The notes below the pieces were generated by a model, which saw only the letters and a program-made list of their open reading frames with translations, was not told where the DNA came from and did not search any database. From positions 62,001 to 126,000 of the forward strand of contig MU405291.1 of NCBI GenBank assembly GCA_022836615.1: DNA of 64,000 bases, read 5' to 3'. Source of the DNA: Annulohypoxylon bovei var. microspora. Its lineage: Eukaryota > Ascomycota > Sordariomycetes > Xylariales > Hypoxylaceae. The translations under genes and the position numbers were made by a program. This document shows, piece by piece, positions 36,840-48,365 of the stretch. How positions within the stretch are numbered: the stretch's first letter is position 1; each line of letters begins with the position of its first letter.

Positions 36840-37416
36840 TCATAGGTATTTCCTTCCCGCCGCAGCAACCCTCTGCCTAAATACCGGACTCCGTACCTCC
36901 ATATTAGCTCTATAGAAAGGGCTCATAATAGTCTTGACCCAATTCTCGTAGACCTCAAGCATGAAGTTCTTGATAGCCTCCTCGGTCTGGGGGCTCGTAG
37001 GGTTCGCGCCGATGGAAGTAGAGGCTCGCGTTGATGTCGTAGATACGGGTGTTATCGGCTGGTGTAGAAGGAGGAACTTGACATTGCCGCCCGTCACGAA
37101 ACATGATACGTAGTTGTTGAAGAACTTGTCGACGCACTTGAGGTACCTTCATTTTCGAGATATGGTGTTATCATAACGTTTCCTCTATCTCTGTCCCGGG
37201 TTGTTGTATATAGTCTAGAGTCTCTACTTACATCTGACCGCTCCCCCACTGGATCTCCTCGATGATGTCCAGACTACTGTGTACGATGAACTGGTTCATG
37301 TGCCGCGCCTGTTCGCTGAAGCGCGGCTGTCCGTCGCCGCCTTGCTTCGAGGTCCCGAAGTCATGCTCAAATATCGGGTTGTCCTGCGTTCCGACGATGG
37401 CGAAGTAGTACGACAT
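36840..37416 (-). CDS. TRS20: TRAPP complex subunit Trs20 (sedlin / TRAPPC2)
   Basis: Longin-fold core subunit of TRAPP, which tethers ER-to-Golgi vesicles and activates Ypt1/Rab1. Two exons (37416-37232, 37146-36840) encode 163 aa. The N-terminus MSYYFAIVGTQDNPIFEHDF and the block QARHMNQFIVHSSLDIIEE are diagnostic of sedlin. The C-terminus has KFLLLHQ and FMLEVYENWVKTIMSPFY, the helix that packs on the longin sheet. A Thr/Ser-rich loop near residues 95-115 is longer than in animals. Intron 1 (85 bp) uses an AAG acceptor; the reading QMYLKCVDKFF across the junction supports it. The gene is divergent from mL60 over 295 bp. Confidence 0.94.
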
Positions 37417-37711
37417 CTTCGGTGGTAGTTGCTTATCTGTCGATCATTTGCGACAGGAATCGGTTCGTCAAGGTCGAAGGTCTTTGGATAGCTTCAACTT
37501 TAGGTTGAGGGAGGTACATGGATACTTAGAATAGAAATGTTAGTGCGGATTATAAGTGGATATACACCAGCCCCTAGCCGTGGGGTTCCCGAGTTCTCGG
37601 TGGTGGCTCGTGCGTTAGCAAATCGGCTTGAACTTTTCTATACACCATATCAATCCTCTCTATCCAAGTTACGTACTTGAACTTGAATCGTCAAGCATAA
37701 CATCACCTACA

Positions 37712-38222
37712 ATGTTTGGCGCATTTAGACCGACGAACTCGCTATTTAGCGGTCTTCTATGGTATGTAGGAGATTACTAAGTTCTTCCAGACATCTCCTA
37801 GGCATCCAATTGCTTCTCGAACGACCGATCGAGTTCTCTACAACATCGCTAATTCTAAGACCTTCATAGGAAGATTCCCTGGCGCCTATCGAAATTCCAG
37901 AAAGCACGACAGCGAAGGCGACTACGGGGTGTCGATGCGGTGGTAGCGACTTTAGACAGTGCGCTGGCGAAGCAGGGCGAGACGCTGAAGGCCCTCGAGA
38001 CGTGGAAGGAGACGATGCCTACCGAGGCTGAGATGCTGCCGAAGGACAAGTACACCATGTTCGACAGGAAAGTGAAGCGATATAGAAAGGGAATTCACAG
38101 TAGGTTTACCCTTGTTGCTGTTATCGGGGTGATGAATTGGCATGAAAAGATACTGATTACGAGGATTAGAGCTCCCGAAGTGGACGAGAGTGTCGCAGAG
38201 ATTGAACCCACCTGGTTATTAA
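37712..38222 (+). CDS. MRPL31: Mitochondrial large-subunit ribosomal protein mL60 (MrpL31)
   Basis: Fungus-specific protein of the mitochondrial large ribosomal subunit. Three exons (37712-37761, 37870-38099, 38170-38222) encode 110 aa. Exon 1 holds the amphipathic start MFGAFRPTNSLFSGLLW; exon 2 continues KIPWRLSKFQKARQRRRLR and MPTEAEMLPKDKYTMFDRK; exon 3 supplies KLPKWTRVSQRLNPPGY. Introns are 108 and 70 bp. The basic, arginine-rich composition and the closing PKWTRVSQRxNPPG match the family. Start codons of this gene and TRS20 are 295 bp apart, so they likely share a promoter. Confidence 0.94.
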
Positions 38223-38599
38223 GCACCTACGAGATAATCCCACGATCTACGTCAATTTACCTTTATACGCTCATACGGCGTTCTGGCGATGTATACTCTT
38301 ATGCTAGTTATAGGGATAGTAAAAAGGAAGCCGTATGAAGGGCTATATCCCGACTAGATAGGTCACCTTGAACCACACCAAAATACGGTAGACTGTATAC
38401 TATTGTACTTGAGCCCAAAAAGCACATAAGCTTTAGGCTCTCTATACAAGCATATGACCAAAAGAATTGATGGCGAGTAATCCGTCACGAAGTAAACTTC
38501 ATCAAAATACAATTAGCAATAAACTACCTATAACCGTGTGTGTTCATCAGACTTAATCTAATACAGGGTATCAAATGAACCACCTTGCTAGCCAGAGAC
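38223..38599. other. Convergent spacer, mL60 / CBP20
   Basis: 377 bp of AT-rich 3' flanking DNA between two stop codons. I see nothing else in it. Confidence 0.6.
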
Positions 38600-39245
38600 C
38601 TATCGAAGGCGCCCGTAATCCTCTTCGGTGTGATGATCTTTTTCTCTATTTCGTAGATTGTCCCGTTCTCTGTCTGCCTGGATGGCTCGGCCTAGACCAC
38701 CTCTGCCTTCGTCATAATCATCTCGATATTCGTCTCGCACCTGACCACCCGACTTGCCTCGGCCATACTGACGGCCCTCCTCGAAACCGGGATCTAAATC
38801 TGTGCGAATAATTCGTTCATCGAGCTTCGTACCGCCGATATACTTCATACAATCGAGGGCATCTTGATGGGTATAGTACTCGACAAAGCAAAATCCGCAG
38901 GGCGTCTTGTTGAATCGGTCTAGTCCCATGACCAGACGCTTGATCTCACCACACTTGGAGAAGAGCTCGTAGACCTGCTCCTCTGTTGTGTAGAAGGATC
39001 TTAAGGGAGACGACGTCAATATCGAAACTCAAGGAATAGTAAGAGACAGAGCAGTAAACTTACAAGTTACCAACGTATAGAGTCGTAGCATTCCTCAAAG
39101 GGTCATCTGGTGCCTCTTCCGTTTGGGCAATGATTTGTGCCTGTGCCTGTGCTTCAGCATCGCCGTCCTTTCCATCGCGGCCGTGATCAGTCCGTCGGCG
39201 CTTGTTCTGTTCCCAATCACGATTGTAAGTTTGCACCGGTGCCAT
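38600..39245 (-). CDS. CBC2: Nuclear cap-binding complex small subunit (Cbp20 / Cbc2)
   Basis: Binds the m7G cap of nascent transcripts with Cbp80 and supports splicing and export. Two exons (39245-39064, 38999-38600) encode 193 aa. One RRM spans about residues 52-130, with RNP2 TLYVGNLSFYT crossing the intron and RNP1 CGFCFVEYY. The Tyr of SFYTTEE and the acidic and aromatic residues of the RRM are the known cap-stacking class. The C-terminal tail (GRQYGRGKSGGQVRDEYRDD) is the Gly/Arg/Asp-rich extension that folds on cap binding. The 64-bp intron ends in AAG rather than YAG. The N-terminal extension has an Ala-Gln repeat (AEAQAQAQ). Confidence 0.95.
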
Positions 39246-39948
39246 GGTAAGTTGAATTATGAGGAATTGGAAAGGCATACCCGACTATTGTAATACGCGC
39301 TAGGGCGGTCTAATCTGTCAACCGTAGATCGAATTAAAGGCGGCATCTTGTACTGTCTTTCAACGTACAAAGAAAACTTGACAAGAGGTTGTTTCAGAAA
39401 GATTGTGTATCACGGAAGGCCGAGTTATGTAAGTGAATAGCAACCGTGCTTGCCCTTAGAGATGCGTATGGTACGTCAATTGAGAAAGGCTGAAGCGCGT
39501 CCCCACTTTTACTTTTTCAAGCGCAAGTGATTGGTTAAAATGACTAAGGTTACTACCGTAGCTCTACCCAGTAGCCAAAGCTTCCATGCGCGTCTTGGTT
39601 AGATAGATCGCGCCGGGCTGGGTTATTTTTTCTTAGAGCTAGCTCGGTACCCAAACAAGTACCATTTTACCTTTTCTACCATCACAATTTACATACTTGG
39701 GTACCTAGAAACGGCTAACTTCAGAAGTTGCGGCAAACATCTTGGTGCTTGGCAGGGCAACAAAACTAGTATTCTAACTTACTTACATCGAGATCTTCTC
39801 TCCCTACTACCAACTTCAATACCTACCCAATTCAAAATCCGACCAACAACAACTAGCGCATATCTGCAAATCCCAGGCAGAAATGCAATTTTACTGATGA
39901 CACGACATAGCTTCAGCTTACTCACCGCTCTCACCGAACTTAGGAAAC
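39246..39948. other. Divergent promoter region, CBP20 / NUP82
   Basis: About 700 bp with no supported gene. Pyrimidine-rich stretches and CAACAACTAG-type leaders occur toward the NUP82 side. A GGTACCTAG motif lies near 39700. Confidence 0.5.
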
Positions 39949-42662
39949 ATGCCTAAGATAAAGAGCTATACCCCCGCCTGGCTTCTGCAGCCTTCGCCCG
40001 GCCACGATCTCTTCGTACCCAACTCGAGTGATGCCCAAAGTGCTTTAGCATATACTTCCAAGGCCATCGCTAAAGATGGCCCGAGGCGGACCATTGCTCG
40101 TCGTGGCACCGAAGTATTCATTGCTGTTGGGAAGGAAATCAGATGGGCAGATCTTGTTTACCTAAAAGAACGATGGGAGGAGAAACAAGCCGGAACTCGT
40201 GGTGGTATTCGAATTAAACGAGAGGACTCTGATGAGCCCCTAAGAGAGTCAATAGAGAATGGATCTGCTGAAGGGTTCCGGGTAGGTTATTTTGCCTGAT
40301 GTTTATCATGACAGAATCGTTAATCCATCCTCTTCTCTAGACTATCAAAACCTCTGTTGGCAGTGATATCCAACAGCTTGTCATATCACCTTATGCGGAC
40401 TTTATGGCAGTTGTCACCACTCACACTATTCGTATCCTTCTCTTACCCGACTCGAGCCACCTTACGGCACCCAGCCTTGATGCCATCAAGCCGAAGTCAT
40501 GGACCTTAGGCCCCACGACACACGTTATGGACCGCTCGCCGATCGCCTCAGCTATATGGCATCCACTGGGTGTCAATGGCTCTGCGCTGGTCACGGTCAC
40601 GAAAGACGCCGTTGTAAGAGTTTGGGAGCTCTCTCAGAAGGATCGATGGTCATTTGATACCCCGTCCCTTACTATCGACTTGCAGAAGCTTGCGGACGGC
40701 ACTTCTCTGGACCAGAACTTCGCTACTTCACCGGACGTTACGAATAAAGGGTTCTCGCCGGATTCCTTCGAGATGGATGTAGCATCGGCCTGTTTTGCCG
40801 GCAGGGGCTCTGGAGGTTGGTCGCCCATGACGTTATGGATCGCGATGCGTGAAGGAGATGTGTATGCTTTATGTCCTTTGCTACCTGCGCACTGGGCTCC
40901 TCCACCAACGCTCATCCCTTCGCTCTCTATCTCGATCGTCGCAAATCTAGCTGCGATCGAGGATGACCCGAACGTTTCTGAGCAGGCGAAGTTGTTAGCA
41001 CAGCAACAGCTGGACTGGATGTCGGATCTTGACAACCAAGAACCCAGAGTTATTGAAGGCCCGTCTGGAGAGCCACCTACTGAGATATACACTCGTCCTT
41101 CAAGGCCTGGTATAGTACCTCGCTTACAGGGACCTTTTGATCTAGAATTGAGTCCAGACAGCGAGGACGATTTAGACACGGAACTAACGGATATTTTGGC
41201 CATTGGACAAAAACTCGACACCGATGAATTGATGATAGGGGAAGAAGAAGAGCTCGATATGGAGGACATCGAAGGAGAAGGTCTATCTGTTTCCATCATA
41301 TGCCTGCTCTCGTCTAGTGGCCAGCTGCGAGTATGTCTAGACCTTGACGGCGTTCAAGCCCAGTGGCTCCCCCCTCGAAATAAGTCGAAGGCTATGGGAC
41401 GCTTAACCGGATCACCGTCTCTACTAACATTTCAGAGCATGGATATTCTTAATTCTCTGGAGGTTACCGAAAATGCCTGGCCTATGTTTAGTTCCGACGT
41501 TACTTCGAGATATTCTTTCTATATCACACATCCCTCCAGCATTACGCATGTCTCATTATCGCCATGGGTCTTCCGCCTAGAAAGTGAACTTCAGGGCGAT
41601 TCGCAAGCTGGGTCCGAATTTAGAATTGATCTGCTCGTTAGCGGACAGAATTCGATTAGGGAAAGGCTCTACACGAATACGGCCCAGGGAGATGCACAAC
41701 TACCCCTAACCGCTTCAGTCGCGATTCGCGATCCCGACCTTGGCTACTTTTTGTTATCTGCAACGCCATTCGACCCAATTGCCTTGGCTTTCGACACACC
41801 AGAAGATGACCTTGCCCCTATTCGGCCAGCCTCGCCCACCTTTGACAAGGATGCAGAGGTGCAGCCTCTAGATTTCTACGAGCCTCGTCCCGTGTTTCAC
41901 CCGTCACATGTCTTTGACCAGAGCTCCGTCTTACCAAGCTTACTCAACCAGCTGCGTACCGGTCGTCACAAGACAGTAGTTAACCAGGAGATTCGACTGT
42001 CGCCACTGAGTTTGCAGCTTTTCACCGAAGCCCATAAGATCCTCAGCGACGAGACGTACAGGCTCGGTGTGGCGGCTGCCGAAGTATTCCGACGATGCGT
42101 CCAGCTACAATCAGAACTCAAGCAGCAAGTCAACAAGGCAAATGAAGTCAAGGGTAGAGTTGAAGCCATTACAGGGGAGGACCAGGATGAGGAGGGCCAA
42201 CCAGAATCGAGCAATGCCGCCATAGAACGACGGTTGCAGAACGCAAAGGATAGGGGAGACGCCATCGGAAAGCGGTTAGAGAGGATGCGAAAGATCGTCA
42301 GTAAGGCGACCAGTCGCGAGTTGAGCGATAAGGAGAGGGCTTGGGTGAACGAGGTGGAGATTCTAGACGCCAATCTGTTTAGATCGACAACGCCAGCGGA
42401 TGGCCCCACGCGCTTAAAGCAGACTAAGAAGAGGTATGAAGAAGTCATGCGGCTAAGGGATGAACTTGTGGAGGAGGCAGAAAGATTAGGCGCAACGACA
42501 GGTGAAGGGGAGGAAGGCGTCAGCACACCGACAACCGACTTGCGCATACCATCGGAGCTCCGAAGAGCAAAGATTAATCAAGTGAAGGGGCTCATTGAGA
42601 GGGAGACGGCGTTAGTAGATGCGGTGAAGTCGCGACTGGAGCGCATGTCAGTCGTTGGGTAG
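39949..42662 (+). CDS. NUP82: Nucleoporin Nup82 (Nup88 family)
   Basis: Cytoplasmic-face nucleoporin that holds the Nup159 export platform. Two exons (39949-40281, 40341-42662) encode 884 aa; the intron is 59 bp. The first ~640 residues have the pattern of a divergent beta-propeller: GTEVFIAVGKEIRWADL, SDIQQLVISPYADFMAVVTT, IASAIWHPLGVNGSALVTVT and VVRVWEL. An acidic loop near residues 360-400 (SPDSEDDLDTEL, EEEELDMED) follows. Residues ~690-884 are charged and helical (ELKQQVNKANEVKGRVEAIT, RRAKINQVKGLIERETALV), the coiled coil through which Nup82 pairs with partners. Family assignment rests on this layout and recognisable motifs. Confidence 0.85.
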
Positions 42663-44277
42663 GCAGGGTACGACAGGCGGGCGTGGCGCGCCGGGATGCA
42701 CCTAGTCGTAGGATGTGTCCCGTCGAGGCATGTATAAAATGTGATACTACAGTCTAATATGCATACGGTTTACAAGCAGGGCGATTGGTTTTTTTTGTTC
42801 TTTTTTTCGTGGCAGGTTTTACGGACTAGGGTACAGTCAGCATTCTCGTTGTCGTGGAGGCCGGTTGACGAATCTTACCGTTACTCACTGTGACGTCTCG
42901 AAGCAGTGTCGCCAGATGCCCAATTGGGCTCAGGTAAAGGAGAGGCAGGAATTTCGACGCCGATCCTCTCTCTTCGAATTGTTTCACCACAGGAGGCAAA
43001 TCTCGGCACGTCTAATCCAATAGCACGGACCCAGAACATCAGTCCACCTGCAGCCTTGCAATACGCAGCCTAAACGAATAGGCTCCCAAGTTAGACACGC
43101 GACAGCTGAGTAACCGAGATTCGAAAAGGGTCTAGACAGTCTTTGCTTGTTCTGCCTTAAAGCCGAGCCTAGTATATCGACGAAATTGGTAGTCGTGGAA
43201 TAGTAAGAGACTGGCTAAATTCTATCGCTTAATAGGCACTACACTTGGTCGCACAGCTATATAATGAGCTGAGGATCCTTTCCGTCTTGAAAAGGATTTT
43301 TCTCTTTCGTCTTCCGATGGTTTCATTACATGAGCTGAATACTTGCAGTGGCTATTTTCAATAAGTTGTCTTTGTAGAAGGTCGTTGCAAATCCCAACAT
43401 TCTGGACCCAACCACACTTGTCCGCCTCGATTTTTCATTGGCTACGGATTTCTCGCAGGCCAGCCCAGTATTTATTTGTTATTCCGCTCATTACCACTTA
43501 GCGTCCGGACCGAAGGCATCTGGACATCTAGTTTCCGGCAGGCTTTCGCGAAGTTGTGAATCGGGCAAACGACAATCATCATCGTCTTTGGGTACGGGCG
43601 GCTTGTTTATAGTGGCAAAAATTGGGCACGATTTTTTCAGGGTCTCCTCCAAGTTGATCACCATCCCGTGTTTGCATCCTGTGTATGCACCTCACTAAGT
43701 ATGACCTCAAGGCCGGTACCCGTAGCTGTCGGTAAAAGAAAAAATGTGTGGCCGTGTAACCTGTCCCAACATGTACTGGGGAATGCTCGTCAACGCCGAG
43801 GCTTACTCAAAAGCTCCAATAAGTATTGTGTACCCTTGATACGACCGTTGGTCCGCCATTGCAGCCATTGACGTATCAGCGCAACAAATGTCTTGCTACC
43901 CCCTATGTTGCTCTTCGGAGAGTGTCGGGTCTGTAGTTCATACTCAGCTATTCTTTGTGTTATGGCCCCTTTTACTTGGGCTGAGATACCTTCCCTGATA
44001 GCCAAGACATGATGTTGATAGATCCTACTTCCCTCACGTCCGCCTCACTCTATGCAATGTAGGTCCATAAATGAATCCCAGTCCGCGTAGCATGGTTGCG
44101 TGCATAGTCTCACCTGGGGATCGTCTTCCGCCACAAGTGTGCGTATATAATACGTCCTTTCTGATATGCTGGTTCTGATCTTTGAGAGTAAAGATTATCG
44201 CTCTCGAATCTTCAATGCTTATACGTTTCCGCGATCCGTTCCCCAGAGCCTCTCCCCATCCCCAACCAGAGCGCAAT
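42663..44277. other. Intergenic, 1.6 kb without a supported gene
   Basis: Short ORFs on both strands (up to 86 codons, e.g. 43438-43698) show no family likeness. T-runs at 42790-42810 probably belong to the NUP82 3' end. A small hairpin-like sequence (ATCCTTTCCGTCTTGAAAAGGAT) spans ~43273-43296. Confidence 0.5.
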
Positions 44278-45929
44278 ATGGAGTCCCTTACAAGGTTCGA
44301 CTACAGGAGCCAGATAATAGGCAAGTGTCAACCAACTTGTCTCTACCTCGCTACCATTGTTTCTAACTGTAATGTGCAGATAACTGCGAGTTCTTCGTAT
44401 CTAAATACGATGTCGTCCAAGTGATCGCCGTCAAGGATGCCCTAGGAGCCTTCAAGGCATACGCGGTGCGCTCCAATGAGAACTCCCGCGAAGCACTCCT
44501 CTCCTCGGATCCCTGCGACACGGTTATGAGTGCCATCGAATCGCTACACACCAAATCATGCGAGGCTGCACACAACTATATCACTACCAACGGGTTCTCC
44601 TATCCCCCTGACCTCAAGAAGACCAAACTTGACAGCAGCGACGACGACGATGACGATAAAGACGAGGAAGAGGACGAGGACGAGGACGATGCGGATGTAG
44701 CGTCCATCGTCTCCGGCCATTCCGCGTCGTCCACCGTCGCCCTGTCCTATTGGGGCAGCTCCGACGACGAGGCTGCAGCCATGACACCCTCCTCCTCGGC
44801 CGACCCCCACGCGAGTCACGAGAAAGGACATAATCATGGCCATAAGCACTTCCACAACAACGTCGATTACGCTAGCAAGCGACGTCCCAAGATCCCCCAT
44901 GCACCTCGCGAGCCGCCAAGCCCGCGCTTCGGTCCCGACGACTCCGACGACGACCTGCGCCCGCCCCACAACCCGCTGCCGCCGCGCGTCAGACTCGTCA
45001 GGACTTCGCCCGTGACGAGCGCGAGCGCGGGTAATGGTAATGGCAGTAACGGGAGCGTCACTTGCAACAGCCCTGGCAACAGCAACGGCATCAGCACAGG
45101 TACTGGTGTTGGTAATAGTAATGGCAATGGTAGTGGCAGTGTGAATACGAGCTCTACCTCGTATCGCCCGCCCCCGCCGCCACCGAACTGGGCCAGCCCA
45201 GTCATACCGCCGCCTCCCATGCGCGGGCCACCCATCCCGTCGCACATGTCGCCGCCCCAGGCCGCGCCGCACTACTACTCGCCCGCGGGCAGCCACGGGC
45301 AGCCCGTCCCCGCGCCCCCCCTGCGGCCTCCCGCCGTCGCGCTGCCAGCGCACGCCCACGCCTACATGCCGCCCGGGCTGGCGCGGCCCGCGTCGCTGCA
45401 CTACAAGGCCAGCGCGCCGAACCTGCACTCCGGCAGCGGTCTCGGCAGCCAGAGCCAGAGCCAGAACGTCGGACTGCCGAATCCGAACGCAGCCGTAAAT
45501 GTCGGCGGCGTCGTCCACCACCCCGGCAGCCGGCTGTACGACGTGCGGCTGACGATCCGGTGGCCGGGCCGCGGCGAGGCCAAGATCCTCGAGAGCGCGC
45601 GGCCGAGCGTGCGCGCGCTGCAGGAGATGGCGGTCGCGTACGCGCGGTCGCACGCCTCGGCCTTCGACCGCCCTAACGCTACCCCCGACGCCAACGCCAA
45701 CCGCAACGGGGGCTCGCCGTCGCCGGATATGTATAGCGGCGGCGGCGGCTGGGCGCTCCGGGCCTGCGTGCGCAGGGCGTTCTTCGGCCCCGGCGAGGCC
45801 TACGACATGAGCGCGTACCGCGGCGACGACCTGTCCAAGCTGTTCGCCGTGCTGGGCGCCGCCGGCATCCCCCGCTTCGAGGTCGAGGTCGAGGCCGTGG
45901 CGCCGGGGCTGGTGCAGGGGCAGCGTTAA
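44278..45929 (+). CDS. Low-complexity protein of unknown function with a GC-AG first intron
   Basis: Two exons (44278-44320, 44380-45929) encode 530 aa. The intron starts with GC (TAG|GCAAGT), has branch site TTCTAAC and acceptor GTGCAG, and joins IIG to DNCEFFVSKYDV in frame. Residues 1-85 are ordered and contain VIAVKDALGAFKAYAVRSNE. Then come an acidic run (SSDDDDDDKDEEEDEDEDD), a His-rich patch (HEKGHNHGHKHFHNN), an Asn/Gly/Ser repeat, poly-Pro (YRPPPPPPNW) and a Pro/Ala/His region. Residues ~375-525 look ordered again (YDVRLTIRWPGRGEAKIL; WALRACVRRAFFGPGEAYDM). GC content at third positions jumps after ~44.9 kb. I do not recognise the family. The His/Asp clusters might bind metal, which is a guess. 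Confidence 0.85.
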
Positions 45930-46963
45930 AAGGCTGTCGTCTTGATGTGTACGCTTGGGGCTCTGGGGGAGGCGGGTTCTTGTTTTCTCTTCTATGCCTC
46001 CTGACCGTTTAAGGTATAACCAACCATACTCGTCCTCGCCTATAGTGCGCGAGGTGCGGTGGCTACCTAGTGGACGGTCAGGTGCCGAGTCGGCGAATCA
46101 TTAGATCTCGGGAGTAGCCTCTTTTCTTATTCCTTCTTCGCATTCATGCTTGTATGAATTGTTACAACGTGGGATTGGCATCCCCTTTTTTCGACGGCTG
46201 CCGTCGTGTCGCCTTTACCCGATGCCTCGACATCTCGGGTTATATCAGAATGCTTCGAGCACTCTTGTTTTTCCCTTTTCATATATCAGCGTTCTTCTCT
46301 GAACTAGACTGCGACGAGACGAGGCGGATTAGCGGTGGGAGGTGAAAAGCAGATCGTTTGTCTTGCTGTTGTTCCTCGTTTTAAGTTCTTGATGTCGTTG
46401 AGTCGTTGAGTCTTTTACATGTACTTACTACCCTCGCTGCGTTGGCTGGCTGGCTACCTGGCAAAACTGTATAAGTGTACCTACACAAGTCCGTATCGCT
46501 CTTGATTTATCTTAGATTGTCTAGAATGTGATCTTTTTCTCTCTCTTACTAATACCATAGTTTGCTCGAAACTTCTCTAAAATCGCGGATCTTACTCCAC
46601 CCTATATATCGATGCCCGTCTTGTGCCAATGGCTACCCCTTTAATATTTCATAGGCTTATTTTGAAAATGAAGCGTAATGCCGGAGACACGTCGAGGCAA
46701 TAACCCAATGCTAGTACATATGCGGCGTAGAGTGGATATTTTTGTTACCGTTCGACTGTCCTCAGGAGATGTCAGACGGACCATGGACTTAGGTTTCTTA
46801 ACATCTCTAAACGGCGTTTAGTCAATTATCTCCGAAACGATCTTTCATATAAGTAGTCGTCTATCACGGAAGTCTTTTAGGTTTAAAAGAGAGCCGATGC
46901 TATCCCCTTTCCTCATCATATCACCGTACTAGAATTCAACTTCACCATTAAGGAAAACACAAC
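45930..46963. other. Intergenic, ~1 kb without a supported gene
   Basis: AT-rich flank with only short ORFs. I see no repeats beyond GGCTGGCTGGCTAC near 46446-46458. Confidence 0.55.
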
Positions 46964-47477
46964 ATGGCCCCCTTACCTTATCCAACCAAAGAACGGATCC
47001 GTGAGATCTTCGCTCACTTTGCCGAGGGCAACTCGGAAGCGTTCTACGCCCACGTCGCGGACGACGTTGACTGGACCGTGATGGGATCACACGCCATAGC
47101 CGGGCGTTACAATAAAGCGACATTCAAGTCCGAGGCCTTGGCCCGTATTTATGGCATATTTGACGGGCCTGTCAAACTCCACGTCAGGAGCATAATTGGC
47201 GGGGAAGTCGAGGAATGGGCTGTGATTGAATTGTCTGCGGAGGCGAAATGTAAGAATGGTGAGTCTTGAGTCTTGATATATACTCTCCTCTCAGGAGACC
47301 TTAGTCGGCATGTATCCAAACTGCTTGAGGTATTGACATTTCTGCCCAGGCTTAGTATACGATCAGACGTACTCCTGGTCTACGCGGTGGAACGATGGCA
47401 AGATTGTCGAGGTCCGAACGTATATGGATGGTCTGCTCCTGAACAAAGCTCTGGCAGAAAACGAGAACTTGTCTTAA
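46964..47477 (+). CDS. SnoaL-like / NTF2-fold protein
   Basis: Two exons (46964-47258, 47350-47477) encode 140 aa. The 91-bp intron splits KNG from LVYDQTYSWSTRWNDGKIVE. The pattern is that of the SnoaL/ketosteroid-isomerase-like group: a helix with FAEGNSEAFYAHVADDVDWTV, a GSHAIAGRYNKATF turn, then strands ending with WNDGKIVEVRTYMDGLLLNK. Members are cavity proteins, some of them cyclases or isomerases; the substrate here cannot be told. The length fits a single domain. No signal peptide is present, so a cytosolic location is likely. No biosynthetic cluster surrounds it. Confidence 0.85.
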
Positions 47478-48365
47478 TCAGACGATATTAAGAATATCCA
47501 CCTCCCACCAGGTGAAACCCAGAAAGTTATAAAAAAAACTCCGTGATCGGGGAATCGTACCAGATTTATTCTCCATCAAAACATCTCACTATAATTTATA
47601 ATTCTGGCCTGTCACCTAGAATACCAGCTGATACGAATATAAATCTGGTTCTTCTTAGCGTTATTGGCATCTCGCTGGTAACTCGGTCTCTATCACGACT
47701 CCTAGTTCGACGCATAAGGTAACTAGTCGCACGAAACACCACCGTGATTGGTCGACGTTCCAGTTGTTCTCCAGGATCAGGCCAAGAGTCGACACCTCCA
47801 ATAATAAATTTGCCGGTCGGGACGCGCAAGGTGACCCGAGGTGACTCCAACACCGTCGCCAATCCCTCCTGGTCATGCCGACTTATCTCCGGGGCATCGG
47901 TCCCGTTACTCTATCCCCATCTGCCGGTCCCTGCGAGACGCGGTGTTGGCGCGCTAACGTTGCCGTCGAGGCCTGGTATCAGGCTATATCGAATTTCGCT
48001 GCGCCATCATGCAGGAGGGATGGCTGGGGCTTTGTTTGGGTGTCGCGGAGAGCACGTCATGGCCTAGCGAAACGCTTCCGTAAGACGACTAGATGATCTA
48101 CCGCATCCCCTCTTCCTCCACCTGTGCTGCGCGGGCAGCTTCGGAGATCGAATGCTCGGGGCCCTGCGCTGTTAAGTCCAGGAAGTGATACCCCTCGCGT
48201 AGCTCCTTAGTGTCCGCTCTATATCCAGTATAAGAGTGTCTACTCCTCATTCCGTTTGGTTGAAGAGCCGTCCCCTACACTCGTAGAGAAAGAAAGAAAG
48301 AGAAACAAGAAGATATACAAACTATTAACTACCTACCCGAACAACCGATCCAAACCGCAGCAGAA
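47478..48365. other. Intergenic, ~0.9 kb
   Basis: Overlapping short ORFs of 70-107 codons on both strands (47596-48096) reflect a GC-richer patch. None has family likeness. A purine-rich leader (GAGAAAGAAAGAAAGAG, 48285-48302) precedes the next gene. Confidence 0.5.

Noticed and set aside
40634..41299. 221-codon minus-strand ORF
   Set aside because: It is antisense to NUP82 and Ser-rich, which is what acidic and Ser codons give on the opposite strand.
44556..45653. 365-codon minus-strand ORF
   Set aside because: It lies antisense to the orphan plus-strand gene, in the part with very high third-position G/C, where the opposite strand lacks stops by composition. Its product is Arg/Val-rich without domains.
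46154..48096. Secondary-metabolite cluster around the SnoaL-like gene
   Set aside because: No synthase, oxidase, methyltransferase or transporter gene lies beside it; the neighbours are an orphan and a GFA-type gene.
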